64,000 nucleotides of DNA, taken from the NCBI RefSeq assembly GCF_049341845.1, contig NZ_JBMPIT010000003.1, forward strand, positions 62,001-126,000, given 5' to 3'. Every line of letters starts with the position of its first letter. The stretch's first letter is position 1. A model generated the notes under the pieces. The model saw only the letters and a list, made by a program, of their open reading frames with translations, had not been told where the DNA came from and did not search any database. The DNA is from Curtobacterium guangdongense. Its GTDB lineage: Bacteria; Actinomycetota; Actinomycetes; Actinomycetales; Microbacteriaceae. Position numbers and translations under genes: made by a program. Shown piece by piece: positions 31,469-40,113 of this stretch.

Positions 31469-32737
31469 GTGCGAATCCTCGTCCTCGGTTCCGGTGCCCG
31501 CGAGCACGCGATCATCACGGCGCTCCTGGCAGAACAGGCCGGCCACGTCATCACGGCGGCGCCGGGCAACGCCGGCATCGCCGCCGACGTCGAGACCGTG
31601 TCGCTCGACCCGACGAACGGTCCCCTCGTCGCCGAGTACGCGATCGAGAACGGCATCGAACTCGTCGTCGTCGGCCCGGAAGCGCCGCTCATCGCCGGCG
31701 TCGCGGACCCGATCCGAACCCGGGGCATCCCGGTCTTCGGGCCGAGCAAGGCCGCGGCGGCGCTCGAGGGATCGAAGGCCTTCGCCAAGCGCATCATGTC
31801 GGCGGCGAACGTGCCGACCGGCCGACCGGTCTCCGCCGGCACCATCGACGAAGCCGTCGCCGCGATCGACGAACTGGGCGCACCCCACGTGGTCAAGGCC
31901 GACGGGCTCGCTGCCGGCAAGGGCGTCCTCGTCACCGAGGACCGTCAGGCCGCCATCGACCACGCCACCTACTGGCTCCAGCACGGCCCCATCGTGGTCG
32001 AGGAGTTCCTCGACGGCGAAGAGGTCTCGCTGTTCTTCCTCAGCGACGGCCACGACGTCCGCGCGCTCAGCCCGGCACAGGACTACAAGCGGCTCGGCGA
32101 CGGCGATGCCGGTCCGAACACCGGCGGCATGGGCGCCTACTCGCCGCTGCCGTGGCTCGCCGACCGATGGGGCTCCGAAGCCGCCTTCGTGGCAGAGGTC
32201 GCCGACCTCGTCGCGCTCCCCACGGTCCGCCGACTCGAGCACGAAGGAACGCCGTTCGTCGGGCTCCTCTACTGCGGGCTCATCGTCACCGAGCAGGGCG
32301 TCCGCGTCATCGAGTTCAACGCGCGCTTCGGCGACCCGGAGACCCAGGTCGTCCTCCCCCGCCTCGCGACCCCGCTCAGCGCGCTGATGCTGGCGGCCGC
32401 GACGGGTCAGCTCGGCGGCGCTCCGGAACCCGAGTTCCGCGACGACGCCGCGGTGACGGTGGTCCTCGCCAGCCAGGGCTACCCCGAGAACCCGCAGACC
32501 GGCCGGGCGATCACCGGCATCGACGCGGCGAACGCCCGGGACGGCGTCGCCGTGCTGCACGCGGCGACCGGCCTGCTCGACGGCGACCTCGTCGCGACGG
32601 GCGGGCGCGTGCTCAGCGTCGTCGCCACCGGGTCCGACTTCACCGAAGCCCGGGACCGCGCGTACGCCGGCCTGCACGACATCACGCTCGACGGTGCCCA
32701 GTTCCGCACCGACATCGCCGCGAAGGTCACCCGATGA
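31469..32737 (+). CDS. purD: Phosphoribosylamine-glycine ligase
   Basis: This purine enzyme (GAR synthetase) has 422 residues and catalyses step 2 of IMP synthesis. It has an ATP-grasp fold: MRILVLGSGAREHAI at the N-terminus, PHVVKADGLAAGKGVLV, DYKRLGDGDAGPNTGGMGAYSP and VIEFNARFGDPETQ. The GTG start lies 6 bases after TAGGGT (31457-31462), so the transcript is probably leaderless. It overlaps purC by ATGA. Confidence 0.97.
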   Translation: MRILVLGSGAREHAIITALLAEQAGHVITAAPGNAGIAADVETVSLDPTNGPLVAEYAIENGIELVVVGPEAPLIAGVADPIRTRGIPVFGPSKAAAALEGSKAFAKRIMSAANVPTGRPVSAGTIDEAVAAIDELGAPHVVKADGLAAGKGVLVTEDRQAAIDHATYWLQHGPIVVEEFLDGEEVSLFFLSDGHDVRALSPAQDYKRLGDGDAGPNTGGMGAYSPLPWLADRWGSEAAFVAEVADLVALPTVRRLEHEGTPFVGLLYCGLIVTEQGVRVIEFNARFGDPETQVVLPRLATPLSALMLAAATGQLGGAPEPEFRDDAAVTVVLASQGYPENPQTGRAITGIDAANARDGVAVLHAATGLLDGDLVATGGRVLSVVATGSDFTEARDRAYAGLHDITLDGAQFRTDIAAKVTR

Positions 32738-33609
32738 GCGCCCCCGCGGTCGACGGCTGGCAGCACGTCTCCTCCGGCAAGGTCCGTGAGCTGTACGTCC
32801 CGGCCGACGCCCCCTCCGTCGCCACCGCGACCGAGCTACTCCTCGTCGCGTCGGACCGCGTCAGCGCGTACGACTCCGCGCTCGAGCCCCCGATCCCCGG
32901 CAAGGGAGAGCTCCTCACGCGCCTGTCCCGGTTCTGGTTCACCCAGCTCGGCGACGTCCCGAACCACCTGCTGGCCCCGACGGCGACCAGCACGCCGGTG
33001 CCCGACTCGGTGGCGTCCCGCTCGATGCACGTCATGCCCCTGACGATGTTCCCCGTCGAGTGCGTCGTCCGCGGCTACCTCGTCGGCAGCGGCTGGGTCG
33101 AGTACCAGGAGTCGGGCAGCGTCTGCGGCGTACCGCTCCCTGCCGGGCTGTCGAACGGCGACCGTCTGCCGGAGCCGATCTACACGCCCGCGTACAAGGC
33201 ACCACAGGGCGAGCACGACGAGAACATCTCGTTCGAGCAGACCGTCGAGCTCGTCGGCGCCGAGGTCGCGACGCAGCTCCGTGATCTCTCGCTGCACGTC
33301 TACTCCGAGGCGGCGGCGATCGCTCTGGAGCGCGGCGTCATCATCGCGGACACCAAGTTCGAGTTCGGGCACGACACCGATGGTCAGATCCGCATCGGGG
33401 ACGAGGTCCTGACGAGCGACTCCAGCCGCTACTGGGACGCCACGACCTACGCCGAGGGCAACCGCACCGATTCGTTCGACAAGCAGATCGTGCGCGACTG
33501 GCTCAGCGCGAACTGGGACAAGCAGGGCACGCCGCCGGTCCTCCCCGACGAGATCGTCGAGCGCACGGCCGCCCGCTACCGCGAGCTCATCGAGCGCCTC
33601 GGCGCCTGA
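32734..33609 (+). CDS. purC: Phosphoribosylaminoimidazole-succinocarboxamide synthase
   Basis: SAICAR synthetase, 291 residues, adds aspartate to CAIR. Hallmarks are SSGKVRELY (ATP site), LLVASDRVSAYD, VVRGYLVGSGWVEYQ and IIADTKFEFG. It has the longer form typical of actinobacteria and fungi. It is translationally coupled to purD through a 4-base overlap. Two hairpins follow its stop. Confidence 0.97.
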   Translation: MSAPAVDGWQHVSSGKVRELYVPADAPSVATATELLLVASDRVSAYDSALEPPIPGKGELLTRLSRFWFTQLGDVPNHLLAPTATSTPVPDSVASRSMHVMPLTMFPVECVVRGYLVGSGWVEYQESGSVCGVPLPAGLSNGDRLPEPIYTPAYKAPQGEHDENISFEQTVELVGAEVATQLRDLSLHVYSEAAAIALERGVIIADTKFEFGHDTDGQIRIGDEVLTSDSSRYWDATTYAEGNRTDSFDKQIVRDWLSANWDKQGTPPVLPDEIVERTAARYRELIERLGA

Positions 33610-33692
33610 CCGCGCGACGCCCGGCGCACTGCCAGGGCTGCCCGGGCATCCGCGTCATGGGTCGAGTGCGCAGAAGTGGCGACCGGATCGGC

Positions 33693-33729
33693 CGGGAGGC
33701 TCTGCTCCGGACCGGCACCGAGCCTCCCG
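33693..33729. terminator. Hairpin after purC, family B-like
   Basis: CGGGAGGCTC pairs with GAGCCTCCCG around an inner TCCGG/CCGG stem. It shares the GGGAGGC/GCCTCCC arms of family B. It sits between convergent purC and the PP2C gene. Confidence 0.65.
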
Positions 33730-33757
33730 TCCGCCGTCGGCACGGTCAGCGCGTGCG

Positions 33758-33817
33758 CTGAGATCGCAGTCCGTGTCGCTTCGCGCCCGCGCGTTCCGAC
33801 ACGAAGTGCGATCTCAG
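33758..33817. terminator. Second hairpin between purC and the PP2C gene
   Basis: The 21-base arms, CTGAGATCGCAGTCCGTGTC and complement, pair with two mismatches around an 18-base GC-rich loop. It is unlike families A and B. It is followed at 33828-33862 by a G/C-only run just before the PP2C stop. Confidence 0.6.
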
Positions 33818-33827
33818 GACCCGTCGG

Positions 33828-33862
33828 GGCGCGGCGCGCGCGCGGCGCGGCGCGCGCGGCGC
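33828..33862. repeat. GC-only simple repeat
   Basis: Runs of GCGCGGCGCGCGC similar to 9936-10008. No function is visible. Confidence 0.75.
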
Positions 33863-33863
33863 G

Positions 33864-35066
33864 TCAAGCGTCGCGGGAGAGCACGACGACGGTCAGGTCG
33901 TCGCCCGGGTCGTGCGACGCCGCACGCGCCCGCACCCGCTCGAGGAACTCCTGCGCCGACCCGGACGCGCGGTAGACGCCGCCGAGCCTCGACAGCGACG
34001 CGAGCGTGGAGTCGAAGAGCTCGAGCGCCCCGTCACTGACCACGATGAGCGTGTCCCCGGGCTCGAGCAGCATGGAGCCCGTGGAGCGCTGGACCCCGGA
34101 CGGGTGCAGGCCGATCGGCAGGTCGAGCGACCGGTGGATCGTCTCGGTCCCGTCGGCGTGCAGCTGCAGCACGAGCCCGTGGCCCGCATCGACCGAGTCG
34201 AGTCGGCCCGACGCCGGATCGAGCCGCCCGTGGAACAGCGTGGCGAACGACGACGCACGGCTGAGCTCGGGCGCGACCTGGGTCTCGACCCCGGCGATCG
34301 CCGCCGACGGCTCAGAGGTACCTCTGGCGAGCACGGCCCCGCGGATGCCGGCGGCGAGGAGCCCGGCCGACATGCCCTTCCCCATCACGTCCGCGACGGT
34401 CAGGTACAGCGCACCGTCCGACACGTGCCACTCGTGGAAGTCCCCGGAGACGACGCCGTGCGGCACCGACAGCCCGGAGATCGCGTACCCGGGCACCGAC
34501 ACCTCGCGCGGGGACAGCCCGGCGAGCACCGATCGCATCCGGTCCTCGTCCGCGCCCGCGGCGAGCTCGCGCTCCGCCCAGGTCCCGAGTTCCTCGAGCA
34601 GGGCGAGGTCGTCGGCGTCGAGCGTGCGCGGGGTGGGGTCGATGAGGCAGAGCGTGCCCACCTTGAGCTGGTCGACACCGATGCGCAACGGGACGCCGGC
34701 GTAGAACCGGACGTTCGGGTCGTCGGTGACCATCGGCAGGTCCGCGTAGCGCGGGTCGGCCTGCGCGTCGGGGACGAGGACCGGCCCGTCCTGCCCGAGC
34801 GTGCGACCGCAGAAGGTGTCCTCGAGCGGGATGAACGGGTCGAACCGCGTTTCGATCTGCTGCGACTTGAGGAGCAGGTGCGTCTCACCGGCGAGGTTGA
34901 GGAACGACCCGGAGACGCCGAATGCCTCTCGTGCGATGCGGGTGATCCGCTCGAACCGCTCCTCGGGGCTGCCGTTCACCACGTCGAGCGCGGCGAGGAG
35001 CGCCCCACGACGGACGGCTTCCGATGCGGAGTCGGGCGTCAGGGTCGTCGCGGTCTCACCGGTCAT
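33864..35066 (-). CDS. GAF domain-containing PP2C-type (SpoIIE/RsbU) phosphatase
   Basis: This cytoplasmic Ser/Thr phosphatase has 400 residues and probably acts on an anti-sigma-factor antagonist. A GAF domain (about 25-165; FCGRTLGQDGPVLVPDAQAD, FYAGVPLRIG, GTLCLIDPTPR) is followed by a PP2C SpoIIE domain (about 195-398). That domain includes VSGDFHEWHVSDGALYLTVA, DVMGKGMSAGLLAAGIRG and LIVVSDGALELFDS, which supply the metal Asp residues. No RsbV/RsbW partner is adjacent. TAGCGT at 35073-35078 lies 6 bases before the ATG. Confidence 0.9.
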   Translation of the reverse strand: MTGETATTLTPDSASEAVRRGALLAALDVVNGSPEERFERITRIAREAFGVSGSFLNLAGETHLLLKSQQIETRFDPFIPLEDTFCGRTLGQDGPVLVPDAQADPRYADLPMVTDDPNVRFYAGVPLRIGVDQLKVGTLCLIDPTPRTLDADDLALLEELGTWAERELAAGADEDRMRSVLAGLSPREVSVPGYAISGLSVPHGVVSGDFHEWHVSDGALYLTVADVMGKGMSAGLLAAGIRGAVLARGTSEPSAAIAGVETQVAPELSRASSFATLFHGRLDPASGRLDSVDAGHGLVLQLHADGTETIHRSLDLPIGLHPSGVQRSTGSMLLEPGDTLIVVSDGALELFDSTLASLSRLGGVYRASGSAQEFLERVRARAASHDPGDDLTVVVLSRDA

Positions 35067-35233
35067 GCACCAACGCTAACGCGCCTTCCGGACACCGCCT
35101 GTCCCCCCCTGCGGAGGACCCATGGCCCCAGTGCACGGGACAACCGGTGCGCGGGTCACCCGTGACGGATGTCACGGTCGATCCGTGACGCCCGGCAGAG
35201 GCACCGGGCCCCGGTCCGCATGACGCTGGGGTC

Positions 35234-36178
35234 ATGGACAGCACACCAGTCATCCAGCTCAGCGGTCTCCGCAAGCGCTTCGGCGCCGTGACCGCCGTCG
35301 ACGGCATCGACCTCACGATCCGTCCGGGCGAGGTCGTCGCCCTCCTCGGCCCGAACGGCGCCGGCAAGACCACCACGGTCGACCTCGCCCTCGGCCTCTC
35401 CATGCCGACCTCCGGCTCGGTCCGGCTCTTCGGCGAGGACCCTCGCGCCGCCGTCATCGACGGGAGGGTCGGCGCGATGCTGCAGGGCGGTGCGCTGCTC
35501 CCCGACATGACCGTGCGGGACATCGTCGCGCTGGTCGGTGCCGCCCACCGGCACCCGATGCCCGTCGACGAGGCACTCCGCCGCGCACGGTGCACCGAGA
35601 TCGCGGGTCGCCGGGTGAACAAGCTGTCCGGCGGGCAGCTCCAGCGCGCACGCTTCGCGGTCGCCGTGGTCTCCGACCCCGACCTGCTCGTCCTCGACGA
35701 GCCGACCGCGGCGATGGACGTCGAGGCCAGGCACGTGTTCTGGTCCTCGATGCGCGAGTTCACCGACGCCGGCCGCACGGTGGTGTTCGCCACGCACTAC
35801 CTCAACGAGGCCGACACCTTCGCCGACCGCATCGTCATCATGCGATCCGGTCGCGTGGTCGCCGACGGCACGCCGTCCGAGATCAAGGCGATCGCCGCGA
35901 CGCGCACGATCCGCTTCGGCGGGGTGCCGGAGTCCGCACACGTCGCGCTCCGCGACCTCCCGGGCACGGTCGGACTGGAGGCTCGTCACGGCTTCGTCAC
36001 GCTCCGCACCGACAGTTCGGACCAGACGCTCAGAGCCCTCCTCGCCTCGTTCCCGGAGGCGCACGACATCGAGGTGGTCGCCTCCACGATGGACGACGCG
36101 TTCCTCGCCCTCACCGCAGACCAGCCAGAGCGGTCCGGACAGATCGAACACTCGGAAGCGACCGGAGTCAGCGCATGA
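35234..36178 (+). CDS. ABC transporter ATP-binding protein
   Basis: This ATPase subunit of an exporter has 314 residues. It has Walker A GPNGAGKTT (39-47), signature LSGGQLQRA, Walker B LLVLDEPTAAMD and the switch His in ATHYLNEAD. The C-terminal 90 residues form the extra domain seen in DrrA/CcmA-like drug or lipid exporters. It overlaps the permease gene by ATGA. The two-component system downstream may control it. Confidence 0.93.
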   Translation: MDSTPVIQLSGLRKRFGAVTAVDGIDLTIRPGEVVALLGPNGAGKTTTVDLALGLSMPTSGSVRLFGEDPRAAVIDGRVGAMLQGGALLPDMTVRDIVALVGAAHRHPMPVDEALRRARCTEIAGRRVNKLSGGQLQRARFAVAVVSDPDLLVLDEPTAAMDVEARHVFWSSMREFTDAGRTVVFATHYLNEADTFADRIVIMRSGRVVADGTPSEIKAIAATRTIRFGGVPESAHVALRDLPGTVGLEARHGFVTLRTDSSDQTLRALLASFPEAHDIEVVASTMDDAFLALTADQPERSGQIEHSEATGVSA

Positions 36179-36978
36179 CCACCACCGCCGCGGCGATCAC
36201 CGCCCCGCTCCCCACCACCGACGTCCGCGGACGCATGCCGATCCGCTACGTGCTCCTCGAGACGAAGCGCCAGATGCGGAACGTCCGCGCCATGGTGTTC
36301 ACGTTCGCCGTCCCGGTCGTCATGCTCCTCGTCTTCGGGGCCGCGTACGGATCGGCGAAGGACCCGACGACGGGACTGCAGTACCTCGTCGTCACCACGC
36401 TCCAGATGGCCGCGTACGGCGCGATGATGGCGGCGCTCAGCCAGGCGTTCGCGATCGTCAACGAGCGGTCGATCGGCTGGAACCGGCAGCTCCGGGTGAC
36501 GCCGCTGTCCGGCTGGGGGTTCCTGGTGTCGAAGGTCATCGCCGCGATGGCGTTCGCCGCGATCTCGATCACGGTCACGACGCTCGTCTCGGTCCTGGCA
36601 CTCGGGGCGTCGCTCGACCCGATGCGCTGGGTCGCCGCCGGGTTCGGGATCTGGTGCGGCGTCGTGCCGTTCGCCCTCATCGCGATCCTGATCGGGCAGT
36701 TCGCGAAGCCGGCCTTCGCGCAGCCGCTGTTCATGGTCGTGTTCATGGGCCTGTCGATCCTCGGCGGGCTGTGGGTCCCGCTGTCGGTCATGCCGAGCTG
36801 GATGGGCGGCGTCGCGCACCTGCTGCCGTCGTACTGGCTGAACCGCATCGGGCAGATGGGCGCAGGGGCCACGGGGACGAGCGGCATGCTCGAACCGGCG
36901 CTCGTGCTCCTCGGCTGGGCGGTCGCCCTCGGCGCCGTCATCATGTGGCGCTACCGCCGCGACGCGGCGCGCCAGTGA
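36175..36978 (+). CDS. ABC-2 type permease
   Basis: This membrane subunit of 267 residues has six TM segments and the ABC-2 motif LPSYWLNRIGQM before the last helix. It pairs with the ATP-binding protein upstream (4-base overlap). The substrate is unknown. Similar operons with a DesK-type kinase export antibiotics or act in membrane-fluidity control. Confidence 0.9.
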   Translation: MTTTAAAITAPLPTTDVRGRMPIRYVLLETKRQMRNVRAMVFTFAVPVVMLLVFGAAYGSAKDPTTGLQYLVVTTLQMAAYGAMMAALSQAFAIVNERSIGWNRQLRVTPLSGWGFLVSKVIAAMAFAAISITVTTLVSVLALGASLDPMRWVAAGFGIWCGVVPFALIAILIGQFAKPAFAQPLFMVVFMGLSILGGLWVPLSVMPSWMGGVAHLLPSYWLNRIGQMGAGATGTSGMLEPALVLLGWAVALGAVIMWRYRRDAARQ

Positions 36979-37001
36979 CCCAGCGCTCTACGCTGGCCGA
37001 C

Positions 37002-38228
37002 ATGGACCAGGCGACCGGGGCGGCGGAGGCACGGGGCGTGGCGGACGTGCACCGGGCCTCCCGTCCGCGTCTCGACCGGTCCTTCCCGTGGGCCGTCGCA
37101 CCGGGGCCGACCGACGACGAGGTCCGGGTCGCGCGGAAGCGCTGGTACGGCGGCGCGGTCTTCGGGCTGCTCTGGCAGGCGCTGCTCGTCGTCGCGGTGT
37201 GGACGAACGGCGGGTCCGTCGCGGACCGGGTCGTGGCGACGGCGGCGCTGCTCTGCTTCTACGCGGCGTACATGCTCGTGCCGGAGCTGATGTGGCGCCG
37301 TTCCCTGTCGTTCCGCGTGATGGTGCTCGCGGGCATGGCACTCCTCGCCGGGCTGCTCCTGGTCCCCGTGGGACCGGCTGCGGTGTGGTCGTGGCTGCTC
37401 GTCGTCGCACTCTGCGGGTTCGTCGCGGCGCGGCTCTGGCTGGTCGTCGTCATGGTGGCGGCGGTGTGCCTCGCGGAGTTCGCCGTCGTGACCGCCATCG
37501 GCTGGAGCACGGCCGCGGCGAACGGCATCCTCTTCGCACCGGTCGTGACGGTGTCCATCGGGGCGTCGATGCTCTTCTTCGGACGCCAACGCGAAGCCGA
37601 GGACCGGCTGGGGGTCGCGCAGGACGAGATCACCAGGCTCGCCGTGGTCGAGGAACGCGCCAGGTTCTCCCGCGACCTGCACGACGTCCTCGGGCACTCG
37701 CTGACGATCGTCGCGATGAAGTCCGAGCTCGCCGCACGCCTCGTCGACGTCGACGCCGAGCGCGCGAAGACCGAGATGCAGGACGTCGAACGGCTCGCCC
37801 GCGAAGCGCTGCAGGGACTGCGGCAGGCGGTCAGCGGGTACCGGGAGGCGTCGCTCGGTGCCGAGCTCGTGTCCGCCCGCGCGGCACTGTCCGCCGCGTC
37901 GATCACCGGCACGGTCCCGCCGGCTTCGGACGAGACCGTCGCCGCCCCCGACGTGCGGAGCCTGTTCGCGTGGGTCCTCCGCGAGGGCGTGACGAACGTC
38001 GTCCGGCACGCATCGGCGTCGACCGTCCGCATCACGCTCACGCGCACCGCGCTCACGATCGAGGACGACGGCACCGGCCTGCTCGCGGTCCCGGCCGCCG
38101 GTCCGGTGCTCGGCGGCAACGGCCTGCGGGGGCTGCACGAACGCGCCGACGCCGTGGGGGCGACCATCACCACCGGTACCAGCGACCTCGGCGGCTTCCT
38201 GCTCCGGGTCGAGCGAGGACGACGATGA
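37002..38228 (+). CDS. Sensor histidine kinase (HisKA_3/DesK type)
   Basis: This membrane sensor has 408 residues. Five or six TM segments lie between about 48 and 193. A dimerisation helix with the phospho-acceptor His227 (RFSRDLHDVLGHS) follows, then an HATPase_c domain (VLREGVTNVVRHA, DDGTGL, GNGLRGLHER). TACGCT at 36989-36994, 7 bases before the ATG, marks a promoter inside the operon. Residues 17-23 (HRASRPR) are encoded by a half-copy of the family B repeat (CACCGGGCCTCCCGTCCG, 37049-37066). It is coupled to the response regulator by ATGA. Confidence 0.92.
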   Translation: MDQATGAAEARGVADVHRASRPRLDRSFPWAVAPGPTDDEVRVARKRWYGGAVFGLLWQALLVVAVWTNGGSVADRVVATAALLCFYAAYMLVPELMWRRSLSFRVMVLAGMALLAGLLLVPVGPAAVWSWLLVVALCGFVAARLWLVVVMVAAVCLAEFAVVTAIGWSTAAANGILFAPVVTVSIGASMLFFGRQREAEDRLGVAQDEITRLAVVEERARFSRDLHDVLGHSLTIVAMKSELAARLVDVDAERAKTEMQDVERLAREALQGLRQAVSGYREASLGAELVSARAALSAASITGTVPPASDETVAAPDVRSLFAWVLREGVTNVVRHASASTVRITLTRTALTIEDDGTGLLAVPAAGPVLGGNGLRGLHERADAVGATITTGTSDLGGFLLRVERGRR

Positions 38229-38872
38229 CCGAACCGATCCGGGTGCTCCTCGCCGACGACCAGGCGCTCGTCCGGGGAGCGCTGGCGTCCCTGCTGTCCC
38301 TCGAGCGCGACATCGACGTCGTGGCACAGGTGGCCAGGGGCGACGAGGTCCTCGACGCCGCACGGACATCCGGTGCCACCGTCGCACTGCTCGACGTCGA
38401 GATGCCCGGGGCCGACGGGCTCACCGCCGCCGCCCAGCTCGCCGCGTCGCTGCCCTCGTGCCGGTCGCTCATCGTCACGACGTTCGGGCGTCCCGGGTAC
38501 CTCCGGCGAGCGCTCGAGTCCGGCGCGTCCGGGTTCGTCGTGAAGGACACCCCCGCGGAACAGCTCGCCGACGCCGTCCGCCGGGTCGCCGGTGGGTTCC
38601 GCGTGGTCGACCCCGTGCTCGCGGCCGAGTCCCTCGCGGCCGGACCGTCGCCGTTGACCCCGCGGGAGACCGACGTGCTCATCGCCTTCCGCACGGCGCC
38701 GACCGTCGCCGGGGTCGCGGGAGCACTGCACCTGTCCGAGGGCACCGTGCGGAACCACCTGTCCGCGGCGATCGGGAAGACCGCGGCGCGGAACGCCACC
38801 GAGGCGCTGCGGGTCGCCGCCGACAACGGGTGGTTGCTCGGATCTCGCTCCGGGTCGGCGTCCGCTCGCTGA
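38225..38872 (+). CDS. Response regulator, LuxR/NarL type
   Basis: This regulator of 215 residues is the partner of the upstream kinase. Its receiver domain has Asp10-11, phospho-acceptor Asp57 (LLDVEMPGADG) and Lys in FVVKDTPAEQL. A C-terminal HTH (about 145-200) reads LTPRETDVLIAFRTAPTVAG and SEGTVRNHLSAAIGK. The likely target is the adjacent ABC operon, as in DesR-type systems. Confidence 0.93.
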   Translation: MTEPIRVLLADDQALVRGALASLLSLERDIDVVAQVARGDEVLDAARTSGATVALLDVEMPGADGLTAAAQLAASLPSCRSLIVTTFGRPGYLRRALESGASGFVVKDTPAEQLADAVRRVAGGFRVVDPVLAAESLAAGPSPLTPRETDVLIAFRTAPTVAGVAGALHLSEGTVRNHLSAAIGKTAARNATEALRVAADNGWLLGSRSGSASAR

Positions 38873-38888
38873 CGCCTAGGCTGGTGGG

Positions 38889-39212
38889 GTGTTCCGCCGC
38901 TCCGCACCCGCCGCCCTGGTCCTCGGTCTCGCGGCAGCCCTCACCCTCACGGGATGCGGCGCCCAGGACTCCACCGGGCGCATCTCCGTCACGGTGTCCG
39001 GCAACGAGGCCGACCACCCGTACGAGGTGCAGGTCTTCGTACCGAACGGCCGGATCGCTGCGCACCAGCGGGTCTTCCCGGGTGGCACGGTCGACTTCGC
39101 CGGCGTCGCCGTGGGCAAGGTCACCGTCCGCGCGAACGAGCTCTGCCCTCAGGAGGCCACCGTGCACAGTGGCGAGGTCACCGACGTCACGCTGACGTCC
39201 AGCGGCTGCTGA
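38889..39212 (+). CDS. Small lipoprotein
   Basis: This exported protein of 107 residues starts at GTG. The signal peptide MFRRSAPAALVLGLAAALTL ends in the lipobox LTGC (Cys22). The mature part is a short beta-sandwich-like domain with two Cys (NELCPQE and the C-terminal SSGC) that probably form a disulfide. TAGGCT at 38877-38882 lies 6 bases before the GTG. Function unknown. Confidence 0.8.
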   Translation: MFRRSAPAALVLGLAAALTLTGCGAQDSTGRISVTVSGNEADHPYEVQVFVPNGRIAAHQRVFPGGTVDFAGVAVGKVTVRANELCPQEATVHSGEVTDVTLTSSGC

Positions 39213-39219
39213 CCGGTCG

Positions 39220-40041
39220 TCACGCCGCAGCAGCGGCAAGCAGTCCCGCGAGTGCGTCTTCTGACGGCAGCGACGCGCGCACCTCCGGCGGGAGCAGGTC
39301 GTAGCTCGCGACGCCCACAGGACTGTTCTGGGTGCCGAGCGCGTACCTGACGGTCGACTCGTTCTTGTCCGCCACCAGCAACAGTCCGACCGTCTCGGCG
39401 TGCGCCGGGCCGCGAAGTCGGTCGTCGACGACCGCGACGTAGAAGGACAGCTGGCCCAGCTGGTCCGGCCGGAACCGTCCGGTCTTCAGCTCGACGACGA
39501 CGAGTTCGCGCAGGGTCTCCACGATCCGCTCGACGAGACGCTGCTCGAGCGCTCGTTCGGAAGCATCACCGTCGAGTGCGAGGAAGTCCAGCACGTACGG
39601 GTCTTTCGTCATCTGTGCCGCGAGGTCCGACGCATCGGGAGCGAGCGCCCGCTCGAAGTTGGTCGGCGCCGCTTCGAACCGTTCGTGCGCGCTCGTGCGG
39701 ATGTGGTGTTCGAGCACGTTCCGTGACCAACCATGATGGACGGCGCGTTCCGCGTACCAGTCTCGGAGACGCTGATCGTCGAACCGGCCCAGGAGCACCG
39801 TGACGTGCCCCCAGGGCAGATGTGCAACAACCTGTTGCACTTTCAACTCGTCGGGCCATGCGCGGGCGAGCGCTCGCATGTAGTTGAGGTTCCGCCGCGA
39901 GAACCCGGTCATGGAGGGGAACGCAGCGCGCAGATCGTCGGAGAGTGTGGCGATGACGCTCGACCCCCATCCGGATCGCTGCTGCCGATCGAGGATGACG
40001 ACTCCGATCCGCCAGTACAGCAGGACGAGCTCGGTGTTCAC
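39220..40041 (-). CDS. DUF1016/YhcG-like PDDEXK nuclease, N-terminally short
   Basis: This protein of 273 residues matches the DUF1016 family: VNTELVLLYWRIGVVILDRQ, FSRRNLNYMRALARAWP, LPWGHVTVLLGRF and a C-terminal PDDEXK-like core (LVVVELKTGRFRPDQLGQLSFYVAVVDD). Family members usually have 30-45 more residues before NTEL, and here a stop (TAG) lies six codons upstream in frame. It is therefore either a shortened gene using GTG or a decayed 5' end. The lower GC and scattered presence suggest transfer. Confidence 0.75.
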   Translation of the reverse strand: MNTELVLLYWRIGVVILDRQQRSGWGSSVIATLSDDLRAAFPSMTGFSRRNLNYMRALARAWPDELKVQQVVAHLPWGHVTVLLGRFDDQRLRDWYAERAVHHGWSRNVLEHHIRTSAHERFEAAPTNFERALAPDASDLAAQMTKDPYVLDFLALDGDASERALEQRLVERIVETLRELVVVELKTGRFRPDQLGQLSFYVAVVDDRLRGPAHAETVGLLLVADKNESTVRYALGTQNSPVGVASYDLLPPEVRASLPSEDALAGLLAAAAA

Positions 40042-40113
40042 TCGCCGCTGTGCCGGACGCTAAGGGGTGCGCAAGCACGTGCCTGAACATGTTGCATGTC
40101 ACCGCCGTCGAGG

